DNA from: JBBRLA01 sp038231615
Lineage (GTDB): Bacteria; Myxococcota_A; Polyangia; Palsa-1104; JAEUJZ01
Assembly (NCBI GenBank): GCA_038231615.1
Contig: JBBRLA010000255.1
Location: forward strand, 1 to 10,870
Reading direction: 5' to 3'
DNA: 10,870 nt
In this document: positions 1 through 5,856 of the stretch, one piece after another
How the letters are laid out: every line of letters begins with the position of its first letter
Position numbering within the stretch: position 1 is the stretch's first letter
Position numbers and translations under genes: made by a program
Notes under the pieces: generated by a model
The model's input: only the letters and a program-made list of their open reading frames with translations
What the model was told of the DNA's origin: nothing
The model's database searches: none

Positions 1-252
1 CTGGACGGGGTGGGCCTCTTCGGCACGTCGTCGGAGAAGTCGATCAAGCACCTGGCGGGAGACATCGCGCCCTTCGCCATTCTGAAGGCGGATCTGTGCG
101 GGTCGCTTTTGCAGGGGCAGATGATCTTCTGGTCGCGGCGCTGGTACACCCCCAATCAGCCGGGCGAGTACGATGGGGCCCTTCTGCGCGTCGAGGGGCG
201 CCCGCGGCTCTCGCAGCACGGCGGGGAGACCCGGCGGGCGGTGCCGCGATAA
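1..252 (+). CDS. C-terminal fragment of a protein of unknown function
   Basis: The reading frame is open from the first base of the window and ends at TAA 250-252, giving the last 83 residues of a longer protein. A GTG at base 10 is in frame, but nothing marks it as a start, so I treat the gene as cut by the window edge. The fragment includes the stretches LFGTSSEKSIKHLAGD and MIFWSRRWYTPNQPGEYDG. It is soluble in character, with no membrane segment, and its last 20 or so residues are basic and low in complexity. I do not recognise the family and assign no function. It points the same way as the following operon but is separated from it by 230 bp, so shared transcription is not established. 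Codon use is GC-rich like its neighbours, which supports real coding. Confidence 0.6.
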   Translation: MDGVGLFGTSSEKSIKHLAGDIAPFAILKADLCGSLLQGQMIFWSRRWYTPNQPGEYDGALLRVEGRPRLSQHGGETRRAVPR

Positions 253-367
253 GTACGAGCGGGCGCGGACAGCCCCGTGCAGATTTCGCACACGTGCAAG
301 GCGAACCGGATCTCTCATTCCCGGCACGCCAAAACGTGGCCGATCCCCATCGAGGAACAGGTTTCAA

Positions 368-394
368 CCGCTGATCACACCGCGGACATTTTTT
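368..394 (+). terminator. Weak candidate intrinsic terminator
   Basis: A four-base stem (CCGC at 368-371, GCGG at 382-385) with a ten-base loop is followed three bases later by a run of six T (389-394). The position, after the first gene and before the 483 operon, fits a terminator. The stem is short, so this is only a suggestion. The rest of 253-482 shows no gene. Confidence 0.25.
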
Positions 395-442
395 CCTTGC
401 CAGGTCTGCCGCGCCTGTGCTTTTCTGCGCCCCGGTTCTTGG

Positions 443-463
443 GATTCAGGATTCAGGATTCAG
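443..463 (+). repeat. Three tandem copies of the heptamer GATTCAG
   Basis: GATTCAG occurs at 443-449, 450-456 and 457-463 without interruption, followed by a partial fourth unit (GATT). The array ends 7 bp before the ribosome binding site of the operon starting at 483, so it would lie in the 5' untranslated leader or the promoter. A unit length of seven means that gain or loss of copies would change spacing by a non-multiple of three. Confidence 0.8.
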
Positions 464-470
464 ATTGGTT

Positions 471-477
471 AGGAGGG
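471..477 (+). promoter_or_regulatory. Strong ribosome binding site (AGGAGGG)
   Basis: AGGAGGG lies five bases before the ATG at 483. It is the best Shine-Dalgarno match in the window and fixes that ATG as the start. The frame is also open further upstream, back to a GTG at 417 that has no comparable site. Confidence 0.8.
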
Positions 478-482
478 AATTG

Positions 483-1151
483 ATGGACGACGGGACGAGC
501 AAGATCATCGAACGCTTCGCCAGCCTGGCGGAGAAGAAGAACCCCGACCCGGCGCTGGCGCTGACCACGCCGGTGGAGGCGCTGCGGGCCGCCCTGGAAC
601 GCACCACGGCGCTCTTCAAGGGGGTGCTTCGCCCCACGCCGGGCGGGATCGACCCCAACGCCGTGGGCCGCAACCGCTTCCCCGATCTCGCGGGGGTCGC
701 GACCGAGTTCGCCAGGGGGCTGACCAAACACCCCGAGATCGCCCAGGGGAACGCCTCCCCGGAGGCGATCACCGCCACGGTGAAGCTGGATCAGGCCACC
801 GGCCGTCTGGTCTTTTGCGGCAATCGCTTCGCCGATGGCGGCACGACCGGGAGCGTCCTGACCGGCGCCGCGGCCCAGCACATCGGCATCGATGCCTGCG
901 ATCAGGCCACGGCCCGGATCGGCGACCCGAACACGCCGGGCGCCACCCGCGGCGCCATCACCGCGGCCTTCGAAGAGGCCCTGGCCACTCTGGCCAGATG
1001 GCACGCGCAGCAACAGGGGCAGCAGCAGCAGGGCGTGCGCACCGTGACCCCCTATCAGCAGCAGATCGACCAGGCCGGAAAGGACCATCTCCTGACCCAG
1101 GCCGTGGAATCCTACCTCACCCACGTCAAGAATGGAGGCACGGCGTCATGA
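483..1151 (+). CDS. Conserved-looking hypothetical protein, first gene of the operon
   Basis: This 222-residue protein starts at the ATG preceded by AGGAGGG. I do not recognise the family. The N-terminal third is helical and charged (SLAEKKNPDPALAL, then VEALRAALERTTALFKGV). The middle is rich in Gly, Ala and Thr (FADGGTTGSVLTGAAAQHIG) and could be a beta-rich or loop region. Near residue 180 there is a glutamine-rich stretch (QQQGQQQQG), and a helical tail ends in ESYLTHVKNGGTAS. There is no signal peptide and no membrane segment, so a cytoplasmic location is likely. The stop codon overlaps the next start (ATGA, 1148-1151), so the two proteins are probably translationally coupled and may act together. 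A structural or assembly protein, for example phage- or particle-related, is conceivable, but nothing in the sequence proves it. Confidence 0.75.
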   Translation: MDDGTSKIIERFASLAEKKNPDPALALTTPVEALRAALERTTALFKGVLRPTPGGIDPNAVGRNRFPDLAGVATEFARGLTKHPEIAQGNASPEAITATVKLDQATGRLVFCGNRFADGGTTGSVLTGAAAQHIGIDACDQATARIGDPNTPGATRGAITAAFEEALATLARWHAQQQGQQQQGVRTVTPYQQQIDQAGKDHLLTQAVESYLTHVKNGGTAS

Positions 1152-2098
1152 CCCGCAAGGCAGATCCACAACACAAGACCGGCGGAACGCCCGCCACAGC
1201 GACCCACCCGGCCCACGGAACAGCGACCCACCCGGCCCACCCGGCCCACGGACCCGGCAAGAAGGGAACCAAGCCGTCCATCGATCCGAACCTCATCGCC
1301 AACCTGGGTCGTAGCGGGTTCACCGGCAGCCTGGGGGGGGTCCAGATCAGCCTCGCCGGGCAGGCCGCCCGGGTCAAGGATGTGCTGGAGCAGGACCCGC
1401 TGGGCTTGAATACATTGCTGCTCGAAATGGCCGGCATCGCCGTCGAGGTCCTGCCAGGCGGGGCGCTTTCCCCGATGCAGCAGGGGGTGTATCTACGCCA
1501 GTCGATGCCAAACCTCAACACCTTCCTCGTCTGCGTCGACGACGCGGTGCAGCTCCTGGCCCCGAGCGCGGGCCTGGTCACTACGGATCCGGCGGCGATG
1601 ATGGCGCTCCTGGACAAGAAGGACCAGTACGAGGGGTTCATGCTGCTGGGCATGGAGATGATCAACGCGGGCATGGACCAGCGCGAGATCACCGGGGCCT
1701 TCCTGGTATATCTGATCGACGAGGTGCTGACGGCGCTGAACCATTTCTTCGCCGATCCCAAGGTGCCGGTGGAGAAGAAGGACCAGGTGCTGAAGGACTT
1801 CGGGCCGGCGCTGCTGGAGCTGGACGACGTGCTGAAGGCGCCGCAGGTGCGCAAGAACGCGCTGGCCAACCTGCGCGGCGACAAGGCGCTGAGCGCAAAG
1901 GAGGCCCAGCAGGTCGCGGCGGACGCCGAGGTGGCCCTGCGGGTGCGTCAGAACCTGCTTCTGCCCAGGGAGGCGCTCTTCGCGGCGGCCCGGCGCTTCC
2001 AGCAAACCCCCCCGCCGGACACCAGGGTGCTCCTCGACAATGGAACCGCGGTGGACACGGCAGTGAAGGCGCACACCGGTGGGCCGCGGATACTTTGA
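1148..2098 (+). CDS. Hypothetical helical protein with a His/Pro-rich N-terminal tail
   Basis: The ATG at 1148 overlaps the TGA of the preceding gene by four bases, giving a 316-residue protein. Residues about 1-45 form a low-complexity tail with repeated THPAHG units, ending in a Lys/Gly-rich stretch (GPGKKGTK). From about residue 50 the sequence is ordered and mostly helical, with amphipathic stretches such as FMLLGMEMINAGMDQREI and FLVYLIDEVLTALNHFF. A charged helix follows (LLELDDVLKAPQVRKNALAN). None of the hydrophobic runs is long enough or free enough of charge to be a clear membrane span. I recognise no domain. Coupling to the gene before it and close spacing to the XRE regulator after it place it in a three-gene unit. 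The histidine-rich tail could bind metal, but that is speculation. Confidence 0.75.
   Translation: MTRKADPQHKTGGTPATATHPAHGTATHPAHPAHGPGKKGTKPSIDPNLIANLGRSGFTGSLGGVQISLAGQAARVKDVLEQDPLGLNTLLLEMAGIAVEVLPGGALSPMQQGVYLRQSMPNLNTFLVCVDDAVQLLAPSAGLVTTDPAAMMALLDKKDQYEGFMLLGMEMINAGMDQREITGAFLVYLIDEVLTALNHFFADPKVPVEKKDQVLKDFGPALLELDDVLKAPQVRKNALANLRGDKALSAKEAQQVAADAEVALRVRQNLLLPREALFAAARRFQQTPPPDTRVLLDNGTAVDTAVKAHTGGPRIL
1196..1240 (+). repeat. 21-bp direct repeat encoding the THPAHG units
   Basis: A 21-bp sequence beginning ACAGCGACCCACC occurs at 1196-1216 and again, identical, at 1220-1240. The period is 24 bp, so the reading frame is kept. A further partial copy follows. The repeat builds the histidine/proline-rich N-terminal tail of the protein at 1148-2098 and looks like a recent in-frame expansion. 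Confidence 0.8.
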
Positions 2099-2108
2099 CA
2101 TCCCGAAC

Positions 2109-2585
2109 ATGACGAACAAGAAGAATCCGGCCCCTGAGTTGGATCGTTCGCCGGGGCCGCGGACCTTCGGACAGTTCTTGCTGTGGACGCGGACCATCCA
2201 GGGCCTGAGCCAGAAAGAGATGGCCAAGCTGCTTGGCCGGACGGCAACCACCGTCTGCGGCATGGAGAAAGGCAGACATCTGGTGAGTCCCCGTCTCGCC
2301 ATCAAGATTGCCAGGAAATGCGGCGTGTCCGAGGCGGTCGCAGTGCAGACCGCCCTGATGGACAAGCTCCGCCAGGACGGGGTCTCCATGAGCGTCACGG
2401 TCCATCCGGAAAAGGGGCAACCGACCCGGGCGGGGCGAATGGCCCAGTCAACCCTGTCACGCCCGTCCGCAAAGCCCCCGCTCAAGGCGCCGACTGCCAC
2501 GACGCAAAAGAAGGAAACTTCCCGGCGCCTCGCCGCCGCTCACGCCCGCCGATCGAAGGGCGCAACGGGGGGCGCGCTTACTTGA
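2109..2585 (+). CDS. XRE-family helix-turn-helix transcriptional regulator
   Basis: With the ATG at 2109 the product has 158 residues. Residues about 20-80 form a Cro/C1-type helix-turn-helix: FGQFLLWTRTIQGLSQKEMA contains the first helices, LLGRTATTVCGMEKGRHL the recognition region, and SPRLAIKIARKCGVSEAV the closing helices. The GLSQKEMAKLLGR and MEKGR pattern is typical of the family. After the domain, a basic Ser/Ala/Lys-rich tail of about 55 residues looks disordered and may add non-specific DNA contact. An alternative GTG start at 2079 would overlap the upstream gene by 20 bases and has GAAGG nine bases ahead of it. The ATG has no good ribosome binding site but lies ten bases after the upstream stop, which suits reinitiation. 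It probably controls its own operon, as is common for such terminal regulators; this is inferred. Confidence 0.8.
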   Translation: MTNKKNPAPELDRSPGPRTFGQFLLWTRTIQGLSQKEMAKLLGRTATTVCGMEKGRHLVSPRLAIKIARKCGVSEAVAVQTALMDKLRQDGVSMSVTVHPEKGQPTRAGRMAQSTLSRPSAKPPLKAPTATTQKKETSRRLAAAHARRSKGATGGALT

Positions 2586-2660
2586 AGCATCGGCGTCGAT
2601 CAGTGCGGCCCCTACATCGAGCGGGCCCGGGAATCTGGAGTTGCGTCCGTGAGCGACTGA
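2586..2660 (+). pseudogene. Fragment of a SAM methyltransferase gene
   Basis: Directly after the stop of the XRE gene, and in the same frame, the sequence encodes IGVDQCGPYIERAR and then diverges to ESGVASVSD and a stop (TGA 2658-2660). The first 14 residues equal residues 85-98 of the intact methyltransferase downstream, covering its motif II region around the acidic residue that binds the SAM ribose. No start codon, motif I or C-terminal part is present, so it cannot encode an enzyme. It is best read as a remnant of a duplicated or partly deleted methyltransferase gene. Confidence 0.55.
2588..2630 (+). repeat. 43-bp direct repeat, upstream copy
   Basis: These 43 bases are identical to 3171-3213 inside the methyltransferase gene; the two copies start 583 bp apart. 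The match begins CATCGGCGTCGATCAG and ends GAGCGGGCCCGG, and it stops sharply on both sides. Identity at every base, including third codon positions, suggests recent duplication or gene conversion. Confidence 0.9.
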
Positions 2661-2678
2661 GCCTAAGCTGACTGGTAA

Positions 2679-2768
2679 ATGGGTTCTGTCAAGCGGCAAG
2701 CCATCAAAGTCTTTGTCCACGAGGCCGTCGGCATCGGCGGCCAGCGCATCTACGTCTTCGGCGCCTGA
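2679..2768 (+). CDS. Very small ORF (29 residues), doubtful
   Basis: ATG 2679 to TGA 2766-2768 encodes 29 residues, starting MGSVKRQAIKVFVHEAVG and ending RIYVFGA. No ribosome binding site is evident and I recognise no family. It lies in the scarred stretch between the XRE regulator and the methyltransferase (2586-2922), which otherwise holds no clear gene. It could equally be the tail of a decayed gene. I list it because the region has no other coding candidate and the residue composition is protein-like. Confidence 0.2.
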   Translation: MGSVKRQAIKVFVHEAVGIGGQRIYVFGA

Positions 2769-2836
2769 CGCAACTTCCCGCCTTTCCTGCTATCATCAAG
2801 CTCCGGGGACCCCGGTGCCCACCACGGAGTAGACCC

Positions 2837-2938
2837 ATGGCTCTCAACAGCAAACTCAGCTTGGCGGCAATCCTCAGCGGGGTCGGCATGGATGTTATCG
2901 GTAAAGCCCCAGGCCGCCTGGCTTGGAGGCCCGCCTGA
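2837..2938 (+). CDS. Small ORF (33 residues) overlapping the methyltransferase start
   Basis: ATG 2837 is preceded at a suitable distance (seven bases) by GGAG at 2826-2829, and the frame runs to TGA 2936-2938. The product starts MALNSKLSLAAILSGVGMD and has a moderately hydrophobic centre. Its end overlaps the proposed TTG start of the methyltransferase (2923) by 16 bases. That is the usual layout for a leader peptide whose translation opens the next gene. Other readings are a small protein in its own right, or the true N-terminus of the methyltransferase displaced by a frameshift near the CCCC run at 2907-2910. The good ribosome binding site is the only direct support. Confidence 0.35.
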   Translation: MALNSKLSLAAILSGVGMDVIGKAPGRLAWRPA

Positions 2939-3792
2939 GCCTCCCTTGGACCCACGCCGACCCACCCGGCGCAGAGCCGCCCTGGTGGCAGTTTCTGTAC
3001 GACGAGACCCTGGCCGACCTGTTCCTGGCCCGCACCGATCCCGCCGAGCTTCAGTCGACCCTCGACCTGCTCTGGGACCGCCTCGGCCTGTCTCCCGGCG
3101 CCATCGTCTTCGACCAGTGCTGCGGCATCGGCACCCTGGCCATCCCCCTGTCCCTGCGGGGCGTGCGGGTCATCGGCGTCGATCAGTGCGGCCCCTACAT
3201 CGAGCGGGCCCGGCGCGAGGCCGTTCAGGCCGGTGCCGCCGGCACGACCTGCGAGTTCCACCAAGGCGACGCCTTCCGCTTCCTCCCCGATCGCCCCTGC
3301 GACGCCGCCCTCAACTGGCGCACCGGCTTCGGCAACGCCCCCGACGATGAGCAGAACCTGCTCATGCTCAGATGCGCCTTCGCCGCCCTGCGCCCGGGTG
3401 GCGCCTTCGCCCTGGACTTCCAGAATGTGTCCGGCGTGCTGCGCGGCTTCAAGGAATGCATGGTCTGCCGCGGGACCGTAAAGCGCCCCGGCCCGCATGA
3501 CTCACAGGACGACAGCCACGGCCAGGTCGTGCTGCTGCGCGAGAGCTCCGTGGACCTTGGCCGGGGCCTCCTCTTGCAGACCTGGACCTATTTTCTGCCC
3601 TGCGGCGAGCGCCGGGTACGCCACAGCGCCGTGAGGCTTTATCTACCCCATGTCCTGGGCCAGATGCTCCACCGCTGCGGCTTCCGCGACATCCAGTTTT
3701 TCGGCGATGTCTCCGGCGCGCCCCTGCACCTGGACAGCCCGCGCTGCATCGTCGTTTCCCGCAGGCCCCCTTTACCCGACCCGAGGCCGTGA
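2923..3792 (+). CDS. Class I SAM-dependent methyltransferase
   Basis: From TTG 2923 the product has 289 residues. It transfers a methyl group from S-adenosylmethionine to an unknown acceptor, presumably in the cytoplasm. After an N-terminal helical region (WWQFLYDETLADLFLAR, residues 21-37), motif I reads VFDQCCGIGTLAIPL (62-76), the glycine-rich SAM loop. Motif II is VIGVDQCGPYIERAR (83-98), with D87 as the likely ribose contact. DAALNWRTGFG (127-137) fits motif IV, and LRPGGAFALDF (156-166) is the usual post-motif. The C-terminal half probably provides the substrate pocket. There is no ATG in the early frame: a stop at 2902 limits the ORF and TTG 2923 lacks a good ribosome binding site, so translation may depend on the overlapping small ORF. 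The oxygenase gene follows after one base, so the two enzymes probably act on the same compound. O-, N- or C-methylation cannot be decided. Confidence 0.85.
   Translation: MEARLSLPWTHADPPGAEPPWWQFLYDETLADLFLARTDPAELQSTLDLLWDRLGLSPGAIVFDQCCGIGTLAIPLSLRGVRVIGVDQCGPYIERARREAVQAGAAGTTCEFHQGDAFRFLPDRPCDAALNWRTGFGNAPDDEQNLLMLRCAFAALRPGGAFALDFQNVSGVLRGFKECMVCRGTVKRPGPHDSQDDSHGQVVLLRESSVDLGRGLLLQTWTYFLPCGERRVRHSAVRLYLPHVLGQMLHRCGFRDIQFFGDVSGAPLHLDSPRCIVVSRRPPLPDPRP
3171..3213 (+). repeat. 43-bp direct repeat, copy inside the methyltransferase gene
   Basis: This is the second copy of the 43 bases at 2588-2630. Here they are an integral part of the methyltransferase, encoding residues 84-97 and the first SAM-ribose contact. 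This is therefore likely the source copy. Confidence 0.9.
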
Positions 3793-3793
3793 C

Positions 3794-4645
3794 ATGTCGG
3801 AACCCGCCTTAACGTTCATCAGTCGCACCGCCCCCAAGACCCACCCCGCCCTGCGCCAGGCCCTCTACGATGGGACCGTCTTCCACTTCCCCAAAAGCGC
3901 CGCCACCACCCGCATCGCCACCCAGGCCACCGCCCTCCTGTCCGCCGAGCTTGCCCCCGGCCCCATCCGCGAGGCCCAGTTCCGCCTGACCAACGAGGAG
4001 TTCTTCCAGCGCATCGGCAGGATTCGCAAAATCCTCTTCACCGCCCGCCCCTTCCACCAGGCGGTGCGCGAAGTCCTTTGCGACCACGGCTTCGACCCCG
4101 GCGAGAACGCCTTCGACCCCCTGCGTCTGCGCGTCGTCACCCACCGCGGCTTCGAGATCGAGAGCGCCGCCCCGGTGTATTACGCCCACCGCGATACCTG
4201 GTACGGGCACCCCCAGTGCCAGATCACCTGGTGGATCGCCCTGCACGACGCCTCCGATGAAGAGACCTTCGAGTTCTACCCCGACTACTTCGACCAGCCG
4301 GTGCCCAACAACTCCGAGACCTTCTGCTATGATGAATGGGTCAAAAACGGCTGGGGCCTGAAGATCGGCTGGCAGAACATCAACGCCGGCAAGACCGCCC
4401 GTTACCCCGGGCAGACCGCCGAGGTCGAGCTGCGCCGTCGCGAGTCCTTCTCCTGCGCGGCCGGGGACCTCTTGCTCTTCGCCGGGTCCCACTTCCACCA
4501 GACGCGCAAGAACCTGACCGGGCGCACCCGCTTCAGCCTCGACTTCCGCACCGCGCATCTGCCCGATTACAGAAGCGGCATCGGCGCCCCCGGGGTCGAC
4601 AACCGCTCCCGCGGATCGGCGGTGCCAGACTACGTCCAGCCCTGA
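3794..4645 (+). CDS. Putative Fe(II)/2-oxoglutarate-dependent oxygenase
   Basis: This 283-residue protein starts at ATG 3794, with GAGG at 3783-3786 inside the end of the methyltransferase gene and one base between the genes. The sequence shows an H-x-D motif in YYAHRDTWYGHPQCQ (H132, D134). A distal histidine lies in the GSHFHQTRKN stretch (H233 or H235), and an arginine about ten residues later in TGRTRFSLDFR (R244 or R246) could hold the carboxylate of 2-oxoglutarate. This order is that of the double-stranded beta-helix Fe(II)/2OG oxygenases, which hydroxylate, desaturate or cyclise small molecules or side chains with O2. The length suits a PhyH-like member. The middle, with EETFEFYPDYFDQPVPNN, probably shapes the substrate site. 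The exact subfamily is not recognised. The coupling to a methyltransferase suggests consecutive tailoring steps on one substrate. Confidence 0.7.
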   Translation: MSEPALTFISRTAPKTHPALRQALYDGTVFHFPKSAATTRIATQATALLSAELAPGPIREAQFRLTNEEFFQRIGRIRKILFTARPFHQAVREVLCDHGFDPGENAFDPLRLRVVTHRGFEIESAAPVYYAHRDTWYGHPQCQITWWIALHDASDEETFEFYPDYFDQPVPNNSETFCYDEWVKNGWGLKIGWQNINAGKTARYPGQTAEVELRRRESFSCAAGDLLLFAGSHFHQTRKNLTGRTRFSLDFRTAHLPDYRSGIGAPGVDNRSRGSAVPDYVQP

Positions 4646-4716
4646 GAGCCCGCGCGACCTCTGGCAACTGCGGCAACCGGTCGCCGCCTCCTCCGGGTAG
4701 GGGAGCCGAAAAAAGT

Positions 4717-4746
4717 TTGACTCCACGGCCCCATATGATCGATAAG
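4717..4746 (+). promoter_or_regulatory. Possible sigma-70-type promoter
   Basis: TTGACT (4717-4722) is followed after 18 bases by GATAAG (4741-4746), a four-of-six match to the -10 consensus, and the next start codon is at 4785. The region is locally AT-richer than its surroundings. TATGAT at 4734-4739 is a better -10, but it would leave only 11 bases of spacing. The call rests on pattern matching alone. Confidence 0.35.
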
Positions 4747-4784
4747 CAAGCCATGTCTACCGGCGATGAGCGGGGTTTGCGGCC

Positions 4785-5573
4785 ATGAAGATGACACACC
4801 GGGAGATCTACGAGTGGTTGCTGCACGTGGATCGGCGGGAGGCGCTGCTTGCCCAGGTGCGCCTGCAGGTGATCGGCCTGGACATGCTGGATCCCAGCGA
4901 GATGCGCGTGGCAGAGGCGCAGCCCTTGCCCTATGTGCTCCTCGGCGAGCGCACGGACGACCCCGACCTCAAGGCGAGCTGTACCTCGCTCTACCTGGAC
5001 CTGCGCCCGCTGGCGGCCCCTCGCCCCGACTCCGACTTCTACTTTCCGCTGATCGCGGCGGCGGACCCGGACCCGGTGCACATCCGCCACGAGGTACAAC
5101 ACCTGCACGACCTCCTCGATCTGTGTCAGCGAATGCCGAAGTATCCCTACTGGGCGCGACGCTCGGCCCTGGGCAACATCACCCGAGCGAGCCAGATCAA
5201 AGAGTCCGCCGACCTCGAGGTGTTCAAGATCTTCACGCTGGAACCCCAGGCCTTCCGCTTGGACTATGAGGGCGGCGAAACCACCCTCCCCGGCCCCGTG
5301 CTCTGGGGGGTGGACCTGACCTACCGCACTGCCTCCGAGGACGAGTTTGTCAACCTGCGGGTCGCCGGCTACGTGATGCAGCTCGACCTCCGCTTCCTGA
5401 AGAAGTTTCCCCGCGAGGGCGACCGGATCCGCAAGGCCATCCGCGTCGCGGCCAACCGGCATGGGCGCGACTTCTTCGGCCCCGAACCCTATCAACGCGC
5501 CGAGGCCCTGTATCACCAGATGCGACAGAGCATGGCCAGCCGCCTCTACCACCGCTCGGCGCACACCCTCTGA
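4785..5573 (+). CDS. Protein of unknown function with an HExxH motif
   Basis: This 262-residue protein starts at ATG 4785 (MKMTHREIYEWLL); an in-frame ATG two codons on is an alternative. The ribosome binding site is weak (GAGCGGGG about ten bases upstream). Residues 102-106 read HEVQH, the zinc-site pattern of many metallopeptidases, followed by H108 and D109 in HLHDLLDLC. No signal peptide or membrane span is visible, so it is probably cytoplasmic. The C-terminal half (LWGVDLTYRTASEDEFVN, then LDLRFLKKFPREGDRIRK) is ordered but unrecognised. HExxH also occurs by chance, and no clear third ligand stands out, so peptidase activity is only a possibility. It lies 139 bp after the oxygenase gene, possibly with its own promoter, and is the last plus-strand gene before a convergent gap. 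Confidence 0.75.
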   Translation: MKMTHREIYEWLLHVDRREALLAQVRLQVIGLDMLDPSEMRVAEAQPLPYVLLGERTDDPDLKASCTSLYLDLRPLAAPRPDSDFYFPLIAAADPDPVHIRHEVQHLHDLLDLCQRMPKYPYWARRSALGNITRASQIKESADLEVFKIFTLEPQAFRLDYEGGETTLPGPVLWGVDLTYRTASEDEFVNLRVAGYVMQLDLRFLKKFPREGDRIRKAIRVAANRHGRDFFGPEPYQRAEALYHQMRQSMASRLYHRSAHTL

Positions 5574-5614
5574 GGGTAGCCGTCCGTCGTGGGGTTTTCA
5601 TCGCCCCCGTCAAA

Positions 5615-5651
5615 GGCCATCCCCGCCACCATACCGGCCATCCCCGCCACC
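5615..5651. repeat. Two 16-bp direct repeats, period 21
   Basis: GGCCATCCCCGCCACC occurs at 5615-5630 and 5636-5651, separated by ATACC. It lies in the non-coding gap between the convergent genes, and its second copy runs into the left arm of the inverted repeat at 5651-5669. Confidence 0.8.
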
Positions 5652-5799
5652 CATGGGCTTCCGGTTAAGCCACAGACGGGACTTTCAAGAAACCGGTTGC
5701 TTTTATGCGTCCAGGCCGGTTCTGAATGGACCACGATATCGAACTGAACAACGACAGATGGACTCATCTTCGTCGGTGCCCTTAACCGGAAGCACATGG
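5651..5799. repeat. Inverted-repeat-bounded block of 149 bp
   Basis: The left arm 5651-5669 (CCATGGGCTTCCGGTTAAG) pairs with the right arm 5781-5799 with one mismatch in 19 bases; 111 bp lie between them. Inside are a smaller imperfect inverted repeat (5688-5696 with 5716-5723) and the palindrome CGATATCG (5734-5741). No convincing ORF is present. The inner sequence is richer in A and T than the neighbouring genes. The size and terminal inverted repeats fit a miniature, non-autonomous element, but no target-site duplication is obvious. It occupies much of the 482-bp gap 5574-6055, in which I see no gene. Confidence 0.55.
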
Positions 5800-5856
5800 A
5801 TTCAGCACTTCCGCAGCGCACCACTAGAGCCAAGTTGACGAAAAGTCATTTTAGCA

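Noticed and set aside
417..482. GTG 417 as the start of the first operon gene
   Set aside because: The added residues would be encoded partly by the heptamer array and the ribosome binding site itself, and no site precedes 417. ATG 483 has AGGAGGG at the right distance.
2803..2815. Palindrome CCGGGGACCCCGG taken as a terminator or operator
   Set aside because: It has a one-base centre and no T run, and in DNA this GC-rich such a palindrome can arise by chance. It was not listed as a feature.
2837..2938. The 33-residue ORF as a precursor peptide of a modified-peptide pathway
   Set aside because: It lacks a recognisable leader, cleavage site or core rich in Cys, Ser or Thr, and its overlap with the next gene fits translational coupling better.
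2704..3498. Long minus-strand frame across the methyltransferase gene
   Set aside because: It lies opposite a gene with clear SAM-binding motifs, and its product is Gly/Ala/Glu-rich with no domain.
4717..4739. TTGACT paired with TATGAT as a promoter
   Set aside because: The spacing is 11 bases, too short for sigma-70. The alternative with GATAAG at 18 bases was kept at low confidence.
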